Source: Labrys wisconsinensis
Lineage (GTDB): Bacteria > Pseudomonadota > Alphaproteobacteria > Rhizobiales > Labraceae
Reading direction: 5' to 3'
NCBI RefSeq assembly: GCF_030814995.1
Contig: NZ_JAUSVX010000020.1
Coordinates: 62,001 to 126,000 of the forward strand
Length of the DNA: 64,000 nucleotides
Positions 17,304-26,448 of this stretch are shown here, one piece after another (positions within the stretch are counted from its first letter, which is position 1; each line of letters opens with the position of its first letter). Below the pieces are notes generated by a model. It was given only the letters and a program-made list of their open reading frames with translations. It was not told where the DNA came from and did no database searches. A program made the translations under genes and the position numbers.

Positions 17304-18206
17304 TTGGACCGTATCGACCTCTTCCGCATCTTCACCCGCGTCGTCGAAGCGGCGAGCTTCACCCGCGCCGCGGACACGCTGGGCTTGCCGCGCTCTTCGG
17401 TCTCGGCGGCGGTGATCGAGCTGGAAGGCCGGGTCGGCGCGCGCCTCCTGCACCGCACGACGCGCAAGGTCTCTCCGACCCAGGACGGCGTCGCCTTCTA
17501 CGAGCGCTGCCGGAGGGTGGTCGCCGACGTTGAGGAAACGGAGGGCCTGTTCCGGCAGAGCGGTGCAAAGCCTTCGGGCAAGCTGCGGATCGACGTGCCC
17601 GGCCGGATCGGCCGGCTCATCGTCGCGCCAGCCCTGCCGGCCTTCCTCGACGAGTTTCCGGGAATCGACATCGACCTCGGGGTGACGGACAGGGCCGTCG
17701 ATCTGATCGAGGACAGCGTCGATTGCGTGCTGCGGGTCGGTTCCCTGAACGATTCGAGGCTGATCGCTCGGCCGATCGGCAAATTGCCGCTCATCAACGT
17801 CGCCAGCCCCGACTATCTCCTGCGGCACGGCACACCTCGAACGCCGGACGACCTGAGCGAGCACTGGGCCGTGAACTACGCCTCGCCGTCGACGGGACGG
17901 GTCGAGCCCTGGGAATGGACGGACGGCGACACGTCGCGCGGCCGGCCGATGCGCGGGCGCGTCACCGTCAACAGCGCAGAAGCCTATATCGCCTGCTGCC
18001 TCGCGGGGCTGGGCCTCATCCAGATTCCGGCCTACGACGTGCGCGTCCATCTCCTGGCCGGCGAACTCGTCGAGGTCATGCCGGATCATCGTGCCGAACC
18101 GCTGCCGATGACGCTCCTGTACCCGCACCGCCAGCATCTCTCCCGCCGGGTCCAGGTGTTCGCGGCCTGGCTGGAGGGCCTGTTGACGAAGGCCGTCGCG
18201 GGGTAG
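17304..18206 (+). CDS. LysR-family transcriptional regulator
   Basis: 300 residues. The N-terminal winged helix (FTRVVEAASFTRAADTLGLP then SSVSAAVIELEGRVG) is followed by the LysR effector domain with the RIGRLIVAPALP entry strand. Start is TTG at 17304 with GGAGG five bases upstream. Likely controls the divergent SDR at 16393-17166 through the palindrome between them. Confidence 0.88.
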   Translation: MDRIDLFRIFTRVVEAASFTRAADTLGLPRSSVSAAVIELEGRVGARLLHRTTRKVSPTQDGVAFYERCRRVVADVEETEGLFRQSGAKPSGKLRIDVPGRIGRLIVAPALPAFLDEFPGIDIDLGVTDRAVDLIEDSVDCVLRVGSLNDSRLIARPIGKLPLINVASPDYLLRHGTPRTPDDLSEHWAVNYASPSTGRVEPWEWTDGDTSRGRPMRGRVTVNSAEAYIACCLAGLGLIQIPAYDVRVHLLAGELVEVMPDHRAEPLPMTLLYPHRQHLSRRVQVFAAWLEGLLTKAVAG

Positions 18207-18267
18207 AACTGCAGGCCTCGGCCTTCCAGGCCTCCGACAAGGGTGGTCGGGACCATCGCCCCCGCCC

Positions 18268-19188
<921 letters not shown>

Positions 19189-19320
19189 GAGGTAGGCCTG
19201 TTCCGTCTGCTCTGCGCGACATGGCGCCTGACGCAACCATACTTTGATTTCGACGCGTCTGGCGCCTGGCTTCCGGTTGCCCAAATGTCCGGTCACCCAG
19301 CCAACGAAAGAGATCGACAG

Positions 19321-20037
19321 ATGTCTGCAAGCGCTTCGAAGTCTCCCGCCGGTACGATCCTTCTCATCGGCGCGTCTCGCGGTCTCGGCCACGCAATGGC
19401 TGCCGAATTTTTGAAGAAGGGGTGGAACGTCGTCGGCACGGTCCGAGGCGGCGCAAGCCGGACCAGGCTGCACGATCTCGCGGACGCGTTCGCAGGCCGT
19501 GTCGAGATCGAGATCGTGGACATCTGCGAGCCGGATCAGGTCGCGGCCTTGCGCGAGCGTCTGTCGGGCCGGGTGTTCGACATGCTGTTCGTCAATGCCG
19601 GCGTGACGAACGACCCGACCGAGACGATCGCCGATGTGACGACCGACGAGTTCATCAGGGTCATGGTCACGAACGCGCTGAGCCCGATGCGTGTTATCGA
19701 GAGCCTGGAGCACCACGTCCCCGCGACGGGGCTGATCGGCGTGATGTCGTCCGGGCAGGGCAGCGTCGCCAACAACGAGACCGGCCAGCGCGAGGTCTAC
19801 CGTGGCAGCAAGGCGGCCCTGAACATGTTCATGCGCAGCTTCGCCGCCCGTCACGCCGGGACGTCGCGGGCCATGGTGCTGATGGCCCCCGGCTGGGTCC
19901 GCACCGAGATGGGGGGACCGGACGCCCGGCTGAGCATCGAGGAGAGCGTCCCGAGCCTGGTGAATGTGCTGCTTTCCAGGCAGGGCACCCCAGGCTTGCA
20001 GTATGTCGACTATCTCGGCCGCACCGTTCCCTGGTGA
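19321..20037 (+). CDS. SDR-family oxidoreductase
   Basis: Short-chain dehydrogenase of 238 residues. Nucleotide-binding motif GASRGLG near residue 18, NAGV near residue 93, and catalytic VYRGSK with serine upstream in VMSSGQGS. Sits 14 bases before the amidohydrolase gene, so the two form an operon under the divergent LysR regulator. The C-terminal region is shorter than in fatty-acid-type SDRs. Substrate unknown. Confidence 0.86.
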   Translation: MSASASKSPAGTILLIGASRGLGHAMAAEFLKKGWNVVGTVRGGASRTRLHDLADAFAGRVEIEIVDICEPDQVAALRERLSGRVFDMLFVNAGVTNDPTETIADVTTDEFIRVMVTNALSPMRVIESLEHHVPATGLIGVMSSGQGSVANNETGQREVYRGSKAALNMFMRSFAARHAGTSRAMVLMAPGWVRTEMGGPDARLSIEESVPSLVNVLLSRQGTPGLQYVDYLGRTVPW

Positions 20038-20050
20038 CATGGAGACTGCG

Positions 20051-21043
20051 ATGAAGCTGATCGGCATCGAAGAGCATTTCCTCACGGCCGAGGTTCGCCA
20101 GGCCTGGGCCGCGATCGGCCTGGAAGCGTCGGACCCGAGCGTTGCCGTTCATTCCGGCACGATCGAGAAGCGGCTGATCGACCTCGCCGAGGACCGCCTC
20201 GCCCTCATGGACGAAAGCGGCCTGGATGTTCAGGTCCTGTCCCTCACCACGCCTGCGCTTCACGATCTGGGGCCGCAGGCCGTCGATGTGGCACGGCGCG
20301 TCAATGATGCCGTGGCGCAGGCCGTCGCCAGGCACCCGGACCGCTTCCAGGCCCTGGCGACGCTGCCGGTGGCGATGCCCGATGAAGCCGCGCTGGAGCT
20401 CGAGCGGTGCGTCCGGACGCTCGGCTTCAAGGGGACGATGCTGTGCGGCAGGGTCGGCACCCGCAACCTCGACCATCCCGACCTCCAGCCGATTTTCCGC
20501 TGCGCGGATTCATTGAAGGCGCCGATCCTGCTTCATCCCCGCACTCCCGAGGCGGCGGTGAGAACGGCGTATTATTCGGGGCTCAGCCCGCAGGTCGATG
20601 CCGCCTTCTCCACCTACGGGCTCGGCTGGCACTATGACGCGGGCGTGCAGTTTCTGCGTCTGGTCCTGGCCGGGACCTTCGACCGCATGCCGGGCCTTCA
20701 GCTCATTCTGGGCCATTGGGGCGAGCTGGTGCTGTTCTATGCCGAGCGCCTGGCCGCCATGGATGGCGTTGCCGGCCTGGCCGAGCCCATCGCGACCTAT
20801 CTGCGCAGGAATCTCTACGTCACGGCGAGCGGCATGTTCCTTCCGCACTTCCTGGACCGCGCCGTGGCGATCGTCGGCGCCGATCGCCTGCTCTTCTCCA
20901 CCGACTTTCCCTATCAATATCGGCCAGGCCGCGACGCACGCCGCTTCCTGGAGGCATGCGGCCTCGACGAGGCGGCAAAGGCGGGCTTTGCGCATGGCAA
21001 CTGGCTGCGCCTGATCCGCGACTGCCCTGCGGAGGGGGGATAA
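20051..21043 (+). CDS. Metal-dependent amidohydrolase (ACMSD / gamma-resorcylate decarboxylase type)
   Basis: 330 residues of the amidohydrolase-2 family, whose best-known members are non-oxidative decarboxylases (2,3-dihydroxybenzoate, gamma-resorcylate, ACMS). Metal ligands are visible: GIEEHF (Glu7, His9), ILLHPRTPE, ILGHWGE and the terminal FSTDFPYQY aspartate. Start ATG at 20051 has GGAGA five bases upstream; an ATG at 20039 would also be in frame. Co-transcribed with the SDR upstream, suggesting degradation of a hydroxylated aromatic or related ring compound. Confidence 0.85.
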   Translation: MKLIGIEEHFLTAEVRQAWAAIGLEASDPSVAVHSGTIEKRLIDLAEDRLALMDESGLDVQVLSLTTPALHDLGPQAVDVARRVNDAVAQAVARHPDRFQALATLPVAMPDEAALELERCVRTLGFKGTMLCGRVGTRNLDHPDLQPIFRCADSLKAPILLHPRTPEAAVRTAYYSGLSPQVDAAFSTYGLGWHYDAGVQFLRLVLAGTFDRMPGLQLILGHWGELVLFYAERLAAMDGVAGLAEPIATYLRRNLYVTASGMFLPHFLDRAVAIVGADRLLFSTDFPYQYRPGRDARRFLEACGLDEAAKAGFAHGNWLRLIRDCPAEGG

Positions 21044-21047
21044 GGCG

Positions 21048-21347
21048 ATGCGCGAGGCCATCGAAGATCACGAAGATACTGAGGCCGTGCGGGAATTTGA
21101 GCGAAAGCTTGCCGCCGGAGAGGAGGAGCTTATCCCGGCCGAGGTGGTCGACCGCCTTCTCGATGGCGAGAACAAGGTCCGCGTATGGCGCCAGCATCGC
21201 GGCCACACCGCGAGCGATCTTGCCGAGTTGGCGGGTATCAGCGCGGCCTGTCTCTCTCAGATCGAGAGCGGCACCCGGGAGGGGAGTGTTGGCACGCTCA
21301 AGAAGATCGCGGCGGCGCTTGGCATCACGGTCGACGACCTCGCCTAG
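21048..21347 (+). CDS. XRE-type helix-turn-helix protein, antitoxin-like
   Basis: 99 residues. The N-terminal third is acidic and helical (EDTEAVREFERKLAAGEEEL); the C-terminal part is a Cro/C1-type helix-turn-helix (HTASDLAELAGISAACLSQIE). This build is common in antitoxins of RelE-like toxin pairs, yet the gene directly upstream is the amidohydrolase and no toxin frame is seen. It begins 4 bases after the amidohydrolase stop. May be an orphan regulator. Confidence 0.75.
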   Translation: MREAIEDHEDTEAVREFERKLAAGEEELIPAEVVDRLLDGENKVRVWRQHRGHTASDLAELAGISAACLSQIESGTREGSVGTLKKIAAALGITVDDLA

Positions 21348-21375
21348 CCGCGCGGCTCGATGAGGGGGAGCCACG

Positions 21376-21618
21376 ATGTCTGACGTGAATGCTGACACCC
21401 ACCTGATCGGCCCCGAACTCGCCGTCCTGCGCGGGCTGCAACTCCGGGCACGAATTAGCGCAGGAAAGTCATTTCGGCGAAAACCCCCTATAAATCAAAG
21501 GGAAGTGGCGGAGAGGGAGGGATTCGAACCCCCGATAGAGTTGCCCCTATGCCGCATTTCGAGTGCGGTGCATTCAACCACTCTGCCACCTCTCCGCAGC
21601 AGGTCGCCGGGTTCATAG
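21376..21618 (+). pseudogene. Possible truncated reading frame running into tRNA-Ser
   Basis: An ATG at 21376 has a strong GAGGGGGAG site 5 bases upstream, and the first 25 codons look coding. The frame then runs antisense through the tRNA-Ser gene, which cannot be real protein. It may be the start of a gene whose remainder was lost next to the tRNA. Weak evidence. Confidence 0.25.
21506..21595 (-). tRNA. tRNA-Ser (anticodon CGA)
   Basis: 90 bases read on the minus strand, from GGAGAGGTGGCAGAGTGG to CTCTCCGCCA. The acceptor stem pairs GGAGAGG with CCTCTCC. The anticodon loop CTCGAAA is held by CCGCA / TGCGG, giving anticodon CGA (reads UCG). A long variable arm (ATAGGGGCAACTCTAT) and the T-loop GGTTCGAATCC are class II features of tRNA-Ser. 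The terminal CCA is encoded. Confidence 0.95.
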
Positions 21619-21939
21619 AGGCATGCGCGGCGGCGCGCAAGGCCGATGTCGTGGGAATTTTTCCGAGCGCCCACGGGCGAGTGGCCGGGCGGGCAGGGGG
21701 GATCGCCTCGGCAGGGCGGTTGCCCTGTTCCCCTCGGCTGATCGAACGCGAGAAGCGGCGCGATGCAGCGTGCCGCGACGCGGGGCGCGCGAGGCCCATG
21801 TCCCGTCGCTGCTCGCCGAGGACGGCCGATGTCGTGGCGCCGGGAGGAGCCGGACGAGGCCCGCGCCCGATGCTCCAGTGGGGCTCACCGCTCCGCAGGG
21901 TGACGTTCGGCGGCATATGTGCGTTCGCCATTTGCATAG
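21596..21939. other. Intergenic stretch upstream of the leaderless binding-protein gene
   Basis: About 340 bases between the tRNA and the promoter palindrome. GC-rich, with no reading frame on either strand that has a start site and family resemblance. I see no RNA gene in it. Confidence 0.6.
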
Positions 21940-21956
21940 AAGAAAACTATTTTCTT
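21940..21956. promoter_or_regulatory. AT-rich palindrome upstream of the IclR operon
   Basis: AAGAAAA-CTA-TTTTCTT, perfect 7-base arms with 3-base spacer, 69 bases before the first start codon of the cluster. Its form resembles IclR-family operators and the IclR gene is the second gene downstream. Confidence 0.5.
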
Positions 21957-22024
21957 TCCTGAAAAATACGTCTAGCCTGCCGGCAAGCTCGGCGAGACCG
22001 GGCAGGGTCGGGGATGGACGCGCG

Positions 22025-23179
22025 ATGGTGGCTTTGAGGGGCCTGGCCTGGGACCACAGGCGATGCTGGGGACCGCTCGAAGCCAGCATCGAGCCCTATC
22101 GCGCCGCCCACCCCGGCATCGCCATCGCCTGGGACCGGCAGAGCCTGCACGATTTCGGCGAAGGCAATCTCGAAGCGGCGTTGCGCGCCTACGACCTGGT
22201 GATCTTCGACCATCCCTATATCGGCGACATCGCCCGCGACGGGCTGATGGTTCCCTTCGACACGCTGCTGGGCGAGGCGGGGCTCGCGCGCTTCGCCGCC
22301 GACAGCGCCGGCGCCTCCTGGCGCTCCTACCGGGCCGAGGGCCGGCACTGGGCGCTGCCGATCGACGCGGCCTGCCAGGTCGCAGCCTACCGGCCGGACC
22401 TGCTGGCGCCCTATGGCGCGCCGCCGCGGAGCCCCGCCGAGCTCCTGGCCCTGGCGCGGCGCCTGCGCGCCGACGGGCGCTGGATCGGCCTGCCGCTGAA
22501 GCCCACCGACGCCATGTGCCTGGTGCTGACGCTCGCCGCCGCCGACGGCCTCGCCGACGGCGCCTTCCCCGGCCGCGAGGCCGTGATGGACGCCGTCGCG
22601 GCGCTGCGCGAGCTCGCCGCGCTGGCCCATCCCCTGTCGCCGGGCTGGAACCCGATCGCCTGCTACGAGCACATGGTCGCCCATGACGACGTGGTCTACG
22701 CGCCCTACGCCTTCGGCTATGTGACCTATGCCGCGCGGTCGGAAGGGCCGCGCCTCGCCTTCGCCGACATCCCGGCCTCGCCGCCGCGCGGGGCGATCCT
22801 CGGCGGCGCCGGCATCGGCGTCAGCGCCGTCTCGTCCCATCCGCGCGAGGCGATGGCCTATGCGCTCTACCTCTGCTCGCCCGACTACCAGAAGGGCGAC
22901 TATGTCAGGGCCGGCGGCCAGCCCGGCTCGCTCGGCGCCTGGACCGACGCCGGGGCGGACGCCCTGACGCAGGGCTTCTTCCGCGACACGCTGGCGACGC
23001 TCCGGGGCGCCTGGCTCCGGCCGACCCATCCCGGCTTCATCGGTTTCTTCCGCGAGGCGACGCACCAGGCTGCGGCGGCCATCGCCGGCCGGATCGGCGC
23101 AGAGGCCTTCGCCGACTGGATCGAGGAGCGCTACCGCGCCAGCCGGCCCGAGCCGATCCTGCAGGGGAGCGCGCCATGA
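22025..23179 (+). CDS. Family-1 solute-binding-protein homologue lacking a signal peptide
   Basis: 384 residues resembling extracellular solute-binding proteins of carbohydrate ABC importers: a Rossmann-like start, YDLVIFDHPYIGDI, and C-terminal GGAGIGVSAVSSHPREAMAYALYLCS, which matches the typical end-of-lobe block. No signal peptide is present: the protein starts MVALRGLAWDHRRC, and no better upstream start exists. It therefore may act in the cytoplasm, perhaps as a ligand-sensing partner of the IclR protein whose start codon overlaps its stop (ATGA). It has no adjacent family-1 permease. Function unresolved. Confidence 0.75.
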   Translation: MVALRGLAWDHRRCWGPLEASIEPYRAAHPGIAIAWDRQSLHDFGEGNLEAALRAYDLVIFDHPYIGDIARDGLMVPFDTLLGEAGLARFAADSAGASWRSYRAEGRHWALPIDAACQVAAYRPDLLAPYGAPPRSPAELLALARRLRADGRWIGLPLKPTDAMCLVLTLAAADGLADGAFPGREAVMDAVAALRELAALAHPLSPGWNPIACYEHMVAHDDVVYAPYAFGYVTYAARSEGPRLAFADIPASPPRGAILGGAGIGVSAVSSHPREAMAYALYLCSPDYQKGDYVRAGGQPGSLGAWTDAGADALTQGFFRDTLATLRGAWLRPTHPGFIGFFREATHQAAAAIAGRIGAEAFADWIEERYRASRPEPILQGSAP

Positions 23180-24027
23180 CCGTCTCGCGCCCCGCGAGGC
23201 CGGCCGCGCCGCCGCGCGAGGAGGAGGCCGGCCGTCCCGAATACAAGGCGCCGGCAGCGGAGAAGGCGCTCGACATCCTGGAATTCATGGCCGGCCGCCC
23301 CGACGGCGTGACCCAGACCGAGATCTCGCTCGGCCTGGGGCGATCGATCCACGAGATCTACCGCATCATCCAGCTCCTGGAGAAGCGCGGCTATCTCGTG
23401 CGCACGGCCAGCGACCGCTACCGCCTCTCCCTGAAGCTGTTCGAGCTGGCGCACATGCACCCGCCGGTCAACCGGCTGATCGACGCGGCGCTGCCGGTCA
23501 TGCGCACCCTCGTGCTCGACACCGACCAGAGCTGCCATCTCGCCGTGCTGAACGGCCGGCGCGTGCTGATCGTGCTGCAGATCGAATCGCCGCTGCCGAT
23601 GCGCTATTCCGTGGCGCTCGGCTCGCAATTCCCGATCCTGGAGACCAGCTCCGGCGCCGTGCTGCTCGGCGCCATGCCGGAGCCCGAGCGCGCGGCGGCG
23701 CTGGCCGAGATCCTGGCCGCCGGCGAGGCGGAGGAAACGCCGCCGGCGATCGCGGCGCGCCTCGAGGCGATCGCCGGGCACGGCTTCGAGATGCGCCCCT
23801 CCCTGGCGGTGGAGGGCTGCACCAACATCTCCTTGCCGGTGCGCGACCATCGCGGCGAGACCATCGCCGCCCTGACGGTGCCCTATCTGCCGCAGAAGCA
23901 TGCCCGTTTCGACCGGGCCAGCGTGCTCGCCTCGACGCGGGCCGCGGCGCTCGACATCTCGCGCGCGCTCGGCGCCTCCGAGGCGACCCTCGCCGGCATC
24001 GGCGAGGCGCCCGGCGGCCCGGCGTGA
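23176..24027 (+). CDS. IclR-family transcriptional regulator
   Basis: 283 residues. N-terminal winged helix at about 25-90 (AAEKALDILEFMA, GVTQTEISLGLGRSIHEIYRII) followed by the IclR effector domain (SCHLAVLNGRRVLIVLQIESP, and ETSSGAVLLGAM). It overlaps the solute-binding homologue by 4 bases and is followed at 45 bases by the periplasmic binding protein. Probably controls the 14-kb catabolic cluster in response to its substrate or an intermediate. Confidence 0.9.
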   Translation: MTVSRPARPAAPPREEEAGRPEYKAPAAEKALDILEFMAGRPDGVTQTEISLGLGRSIHEIYRIIQLLEKRGYLVRTASDRYRLSLKLFELAHMHPPVNRLIDAALPVMRTLVLDTDQSCHLAVLNGRRVLIVLQIESPLPMRYSVALGSQFPILETSSGAVLLGAMPEPERAAALAEILAAGEAEETPPAIAARLEAIAGHGFEMRPSLAVEGCTNISLPVRDHRGETIAALTVPYLPQKHARFDRASVLASTRAAALDISRALGASEATLAGIGEAPGGPA

Positions 24028-24071
24028 GGCCGACAAGATCCCCGAAGAGGGATGCACCTGGGAGGACGACC

Positions 24072-25109
24072 ATGCCTGTCACCAAGTTCCTGAGCACCGC
24101 CGCCGCGCTGGCCGGGTTGCTGCTGCTGCCGGGCCAGGCGCCCGCGGCCGACGCGATGCCCAAGCGCATCGGCTACGTCACCAACTACGCCACGCATGAA
24201 TGGTACCAGAACGTCATCAAGGGCATGAAGGCGCACGGCAAGGATCTCGGCATCGACGTCGAGGTGCAGGACGCCAATCTCGACATCGCCAAGCAGGTCG
24301 CCGCGGCGGAAGACTTCATCGCCAAGGGCGTCGACGTGCTGATCATCACGCCGGTGAACGAGGAAGGCGTGGTGCCGCTGCTGCGCAAGGCCAAGGCGGC
24401 CGGCATCCCGGTGGTGCTGGAGGGCAACCCGGTCAAGGGCATGACCACCATGGTGGCGATCTGCGACTACGACACCGGCTATGCCGCCGGGGTCGCCGCC
24501 GGCGCCTACGCCAAGGACAAGCTCGGCGGCAAGGCGCGGGTGATGAATGTCGGCCTGAAGCTGCTGACCGCGACTCAGCTGCGCTCCATGGGCTTCATGG
24601 ACGGGATGCACACCGTGCTGCCGGACGCCGTCATGGTCCACGACCTCGACGGCGGCGGCAATCCGGACCGGGCGCTGGAGGTCTCCTCCGCCGCGCTCGC
24701 CCAGAACGGCGACATCAACATCATCTACGGCATCAACGATTCCTCCTCGCTCGGCGGGCTGCAGGCCTGGAAGGCGGCGGGCAAATCGCAGGACGGGCTG
24801 CTCGTGGTCGGCACCGGCGGCGAGGGCCTCGCCTTCATCAACGCCATCGAGAAGGAGCCGTCCTATCGCATCGAGGCGGCGATGTTCCCGGAGAAGGAGG
24901 GCTACACCACCATCGACGCGGCGGTGAAGCTGTTCAACAAGCAGGAGGTGCCCCCGCACATCGTCAGCCCGACCGCGGCGGTGATCGGCGAGGACTGGAA
25001 GACGTTCTACGATTACGACGGCAGCACGCGGACGATCAAATGGGACGCGGTCAACGCGCTGGTGCCGCCGGCCAAATGCATGAAGACCGCGGCCGACCTG
25101 AAGAAGTAG
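24072..25109 (+). CDS. Ribose-type ABC transporter substrate-binding protein
   Basis: Periplasmic sugar-binding protein of the Peripla_BP_4 class, 345 residues. Signal peptide ends near APA/AD at about residue 26. Typical core: HEWYQNVIKGMKAHGKDLGID, GVDVLIITPVNEEGV, and IIYGINDSSSLGGLQAW. GGAGG lies 7 bases before the ATG at 24072; the longer frame from 24024 adds a non-leader sequence. A 352-base repeat-bearing gap separates it from the permease. The ligand should be the compound degraded by the downstream enzymes. Confidence 0.9.
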   Translation: MPVTKFLSTAAALAGLLLLPGQAPAADAMPKRIGYVTNYATHEWYQNVIKGMKAHGKDLGIDVEVQDANLDIAKQVAAAEDFIAKGVDVLIITPVNEEGVVPLLRKAKAAGIPVVLEGNPVKGMTTMVAICDYDTGYAAGVAAGAYAKDKLGGKARVMNVGLKLLTATQLRSMGFMDGMHTVLPDAVMVHDLDGGGNPDRALEVSSAALAQNGDINIIYGINDSSSLGGLQAWKAAGKSQDGLLVVGTGGEGLAFINAIEKEPSYRIEAAMFPEKEGYTTIDAAVKLFNKQEVPPHIVSPTAAVIGEDWKTFYDYDGSTRTIKWDAVNALVPPAKCMKTAADLKK

Positions 25110-25255
25110 GGGCGGAGATGGCCTCCCCAGCCGTCAGGACCCGGCGCCGAACGGCCACGAGAGCGGCTGTCCTGCGTGGCGTCCGATATCGTCGGGAATG
25201 GCTTGGACGACGGTTAGCCACGAACGCGGCGCGGGAGGCCCCACCCTCAACCGTC

Positions 25256-25401
25256 ATGGGCGGACTTGATCCGCCCATCCCTAGCGAAATCGAATTCGAT
25301 TTCGCGGGGAACGCGACGGCGGCTGTGTCGGGCAGCCTCTCGGCGGGTGCTCCTCCAACGCCTGCGGTGGTCGCGTGGATGGCCGGATCAAGTCCGGCCA
25401 T
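25256..25401. repeat. Inverted pair of palindromic repeats between binding protein and permease
   Basis: Two hairpins, ATGGGCGGA-CTTGA-TCCGCCCAT (25256-25278) and ATGGCCGGA-TCAAG-TCCGGCCAT (25379-25401), stand in opposite orientation about 100 bases apart. Between them lies a perfect 22-base palindrome at 25284-25305 centred on CGAATTCG. This is the style of dispersed repeats found in Hyphomicrobiales intergenic regions. The rest of the 352-base gap (25110-25461) shows no gene. Confidence 0.75.
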
Positions 25402-25461
25402 GACGCGCCTTTCTCTGCGACCATTTCACACCTGGGCCGACGCCGTCCGTCGAGTGACGCC

Positions 25462-26448
25462 ATGACCACCAGCGACATCGCCAAGCCCGCACCGCCACGC
25501 CGATGGGCCGCCGCCGTGAACGGTGCGGGCCAGCCGGCGCTGCTCGCCATCCTGGCGGTGCTGTGCGTGGCGGTGTCGCTGGCGGCGCCGCAGTTCCATT
25601 CCGCTGCCAACGTCATCGCCATCCTGCGCCAATGCGCCCTGGTGCTGATCGTCGCCTCGGGCATGACGCTGCTGGTGATCTCCGCCGAGGTCGATCTCTC
25701 CGTCGGCGCCTCGCTCGCCTTCGTCGGCTGCGTCGCCATGGCTGTCCTGAACGCCACCCACAGCCTGGCGCTCGGCACGCTGGCGGCGCTCGCCTTCGCC
25801 GGCGGGGTCGGGCTGGTCAACGGGCTGATCGTCACCCGGCTTCGGGTCAACTCGCTGATCGCCACCATCGGCACGATGATGATGCTGCAGGGCGGCGTCT
25901 ATCTCTTCACCCGCGAGGCGGTGCAGAACCATCACCAGCTCGCCGCCTTCACCGCGCTCGGCGCCGGCTATGTCGGGCCGCTGCCGATCCCGGTGCTGAT
26001 CGCCGCGGCGGTCTTCGCCGTGGCGGCGGTGGCCCTGCGCTTCACCCTGCTCGGGCGCTACCTCACCTATGTCGGCGCCAATGCCAGGGCGGTGCGGCTG
26101 TCGGGCGTGCGGGCGGAGCGGCTGAAGCTCTTCGCCTTCGTCGTCACCGGCCTGCTCGTCGGGGTCGCCGGCCTGATCCTGTGCTCGCTGATGAACGCGG
26201 GCCAGCCGACCGCCGGACGCGGCTTCGAGCTCACGGTGATCGCCGCGGTGATCCTCGGCGGCACCAGCCTTGCCGGCGGGCGCGGCTCGCTGTTCGGCAC
26301 GCTCCTCGGCGTGCTGGTGCTGAAGGTGATCGACAACGGCATCATCATCCTGGGCTGGAACCAGGACCTGCAGATGGTGGTGCCGGGGGTGGTGATCATC
26401 CTGGTGACCTGGCTCGACATCCTCAGGACGAAGAGCCATGGCCGCTGA
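25462..26448 (+). CDS. Ribose-type ABC transporter permease 1
   Basis: 328-residue inner-membrane permease of the RbsC class. Conserved blocks: ISAEVDLSVGASLAFVGC, VNSLIATIGTMMMLQGGVY, GANARAVRLSGVRAERLK and VIAAVILGGTSLAGGRGSL. About nine hydrophobic segments. Works with the ATPase encoded next, whose start overlaps its end by 11 bases. Start ATG at 25462 follows GAGTGACGCC. Confidence 0.9.
   Translation: MTTSDIAKPAPPRRWAAAVNGAGQPALLAILAVLCVAVSLAAPQFHSAANVIAILRQCALVLIVASGMTLLVISAEVDLSVGASLAFVGCVAMAVLNATHSLALGTLAALAFAGGVGLVNGLIVTRLRVNSLIATIGTMMMLQGGVYLFTREAVQNHHQLAAFTALGAGYVGPLPIPVLIAAAVFAVAAVALRFTLLGRYLTYVGANARAVRLSGVRAERLKLFAFVVTGLLVGVAGLILCSLMNAGQPTAGRGFELTVIAAVILGGTSLAGGRGSLFGTLLGVLVLKVIDNGIIILGWNQDLQMVVPGVVIILVTWLDILRTKSHGR

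Noticed and set aside
20039-20050. Earlier ATG for the amidohydrolase
   Set aside because: In frame, but no ribosome site precedes it, whereas GGAGA is correctly placed for the ATG at 20051.
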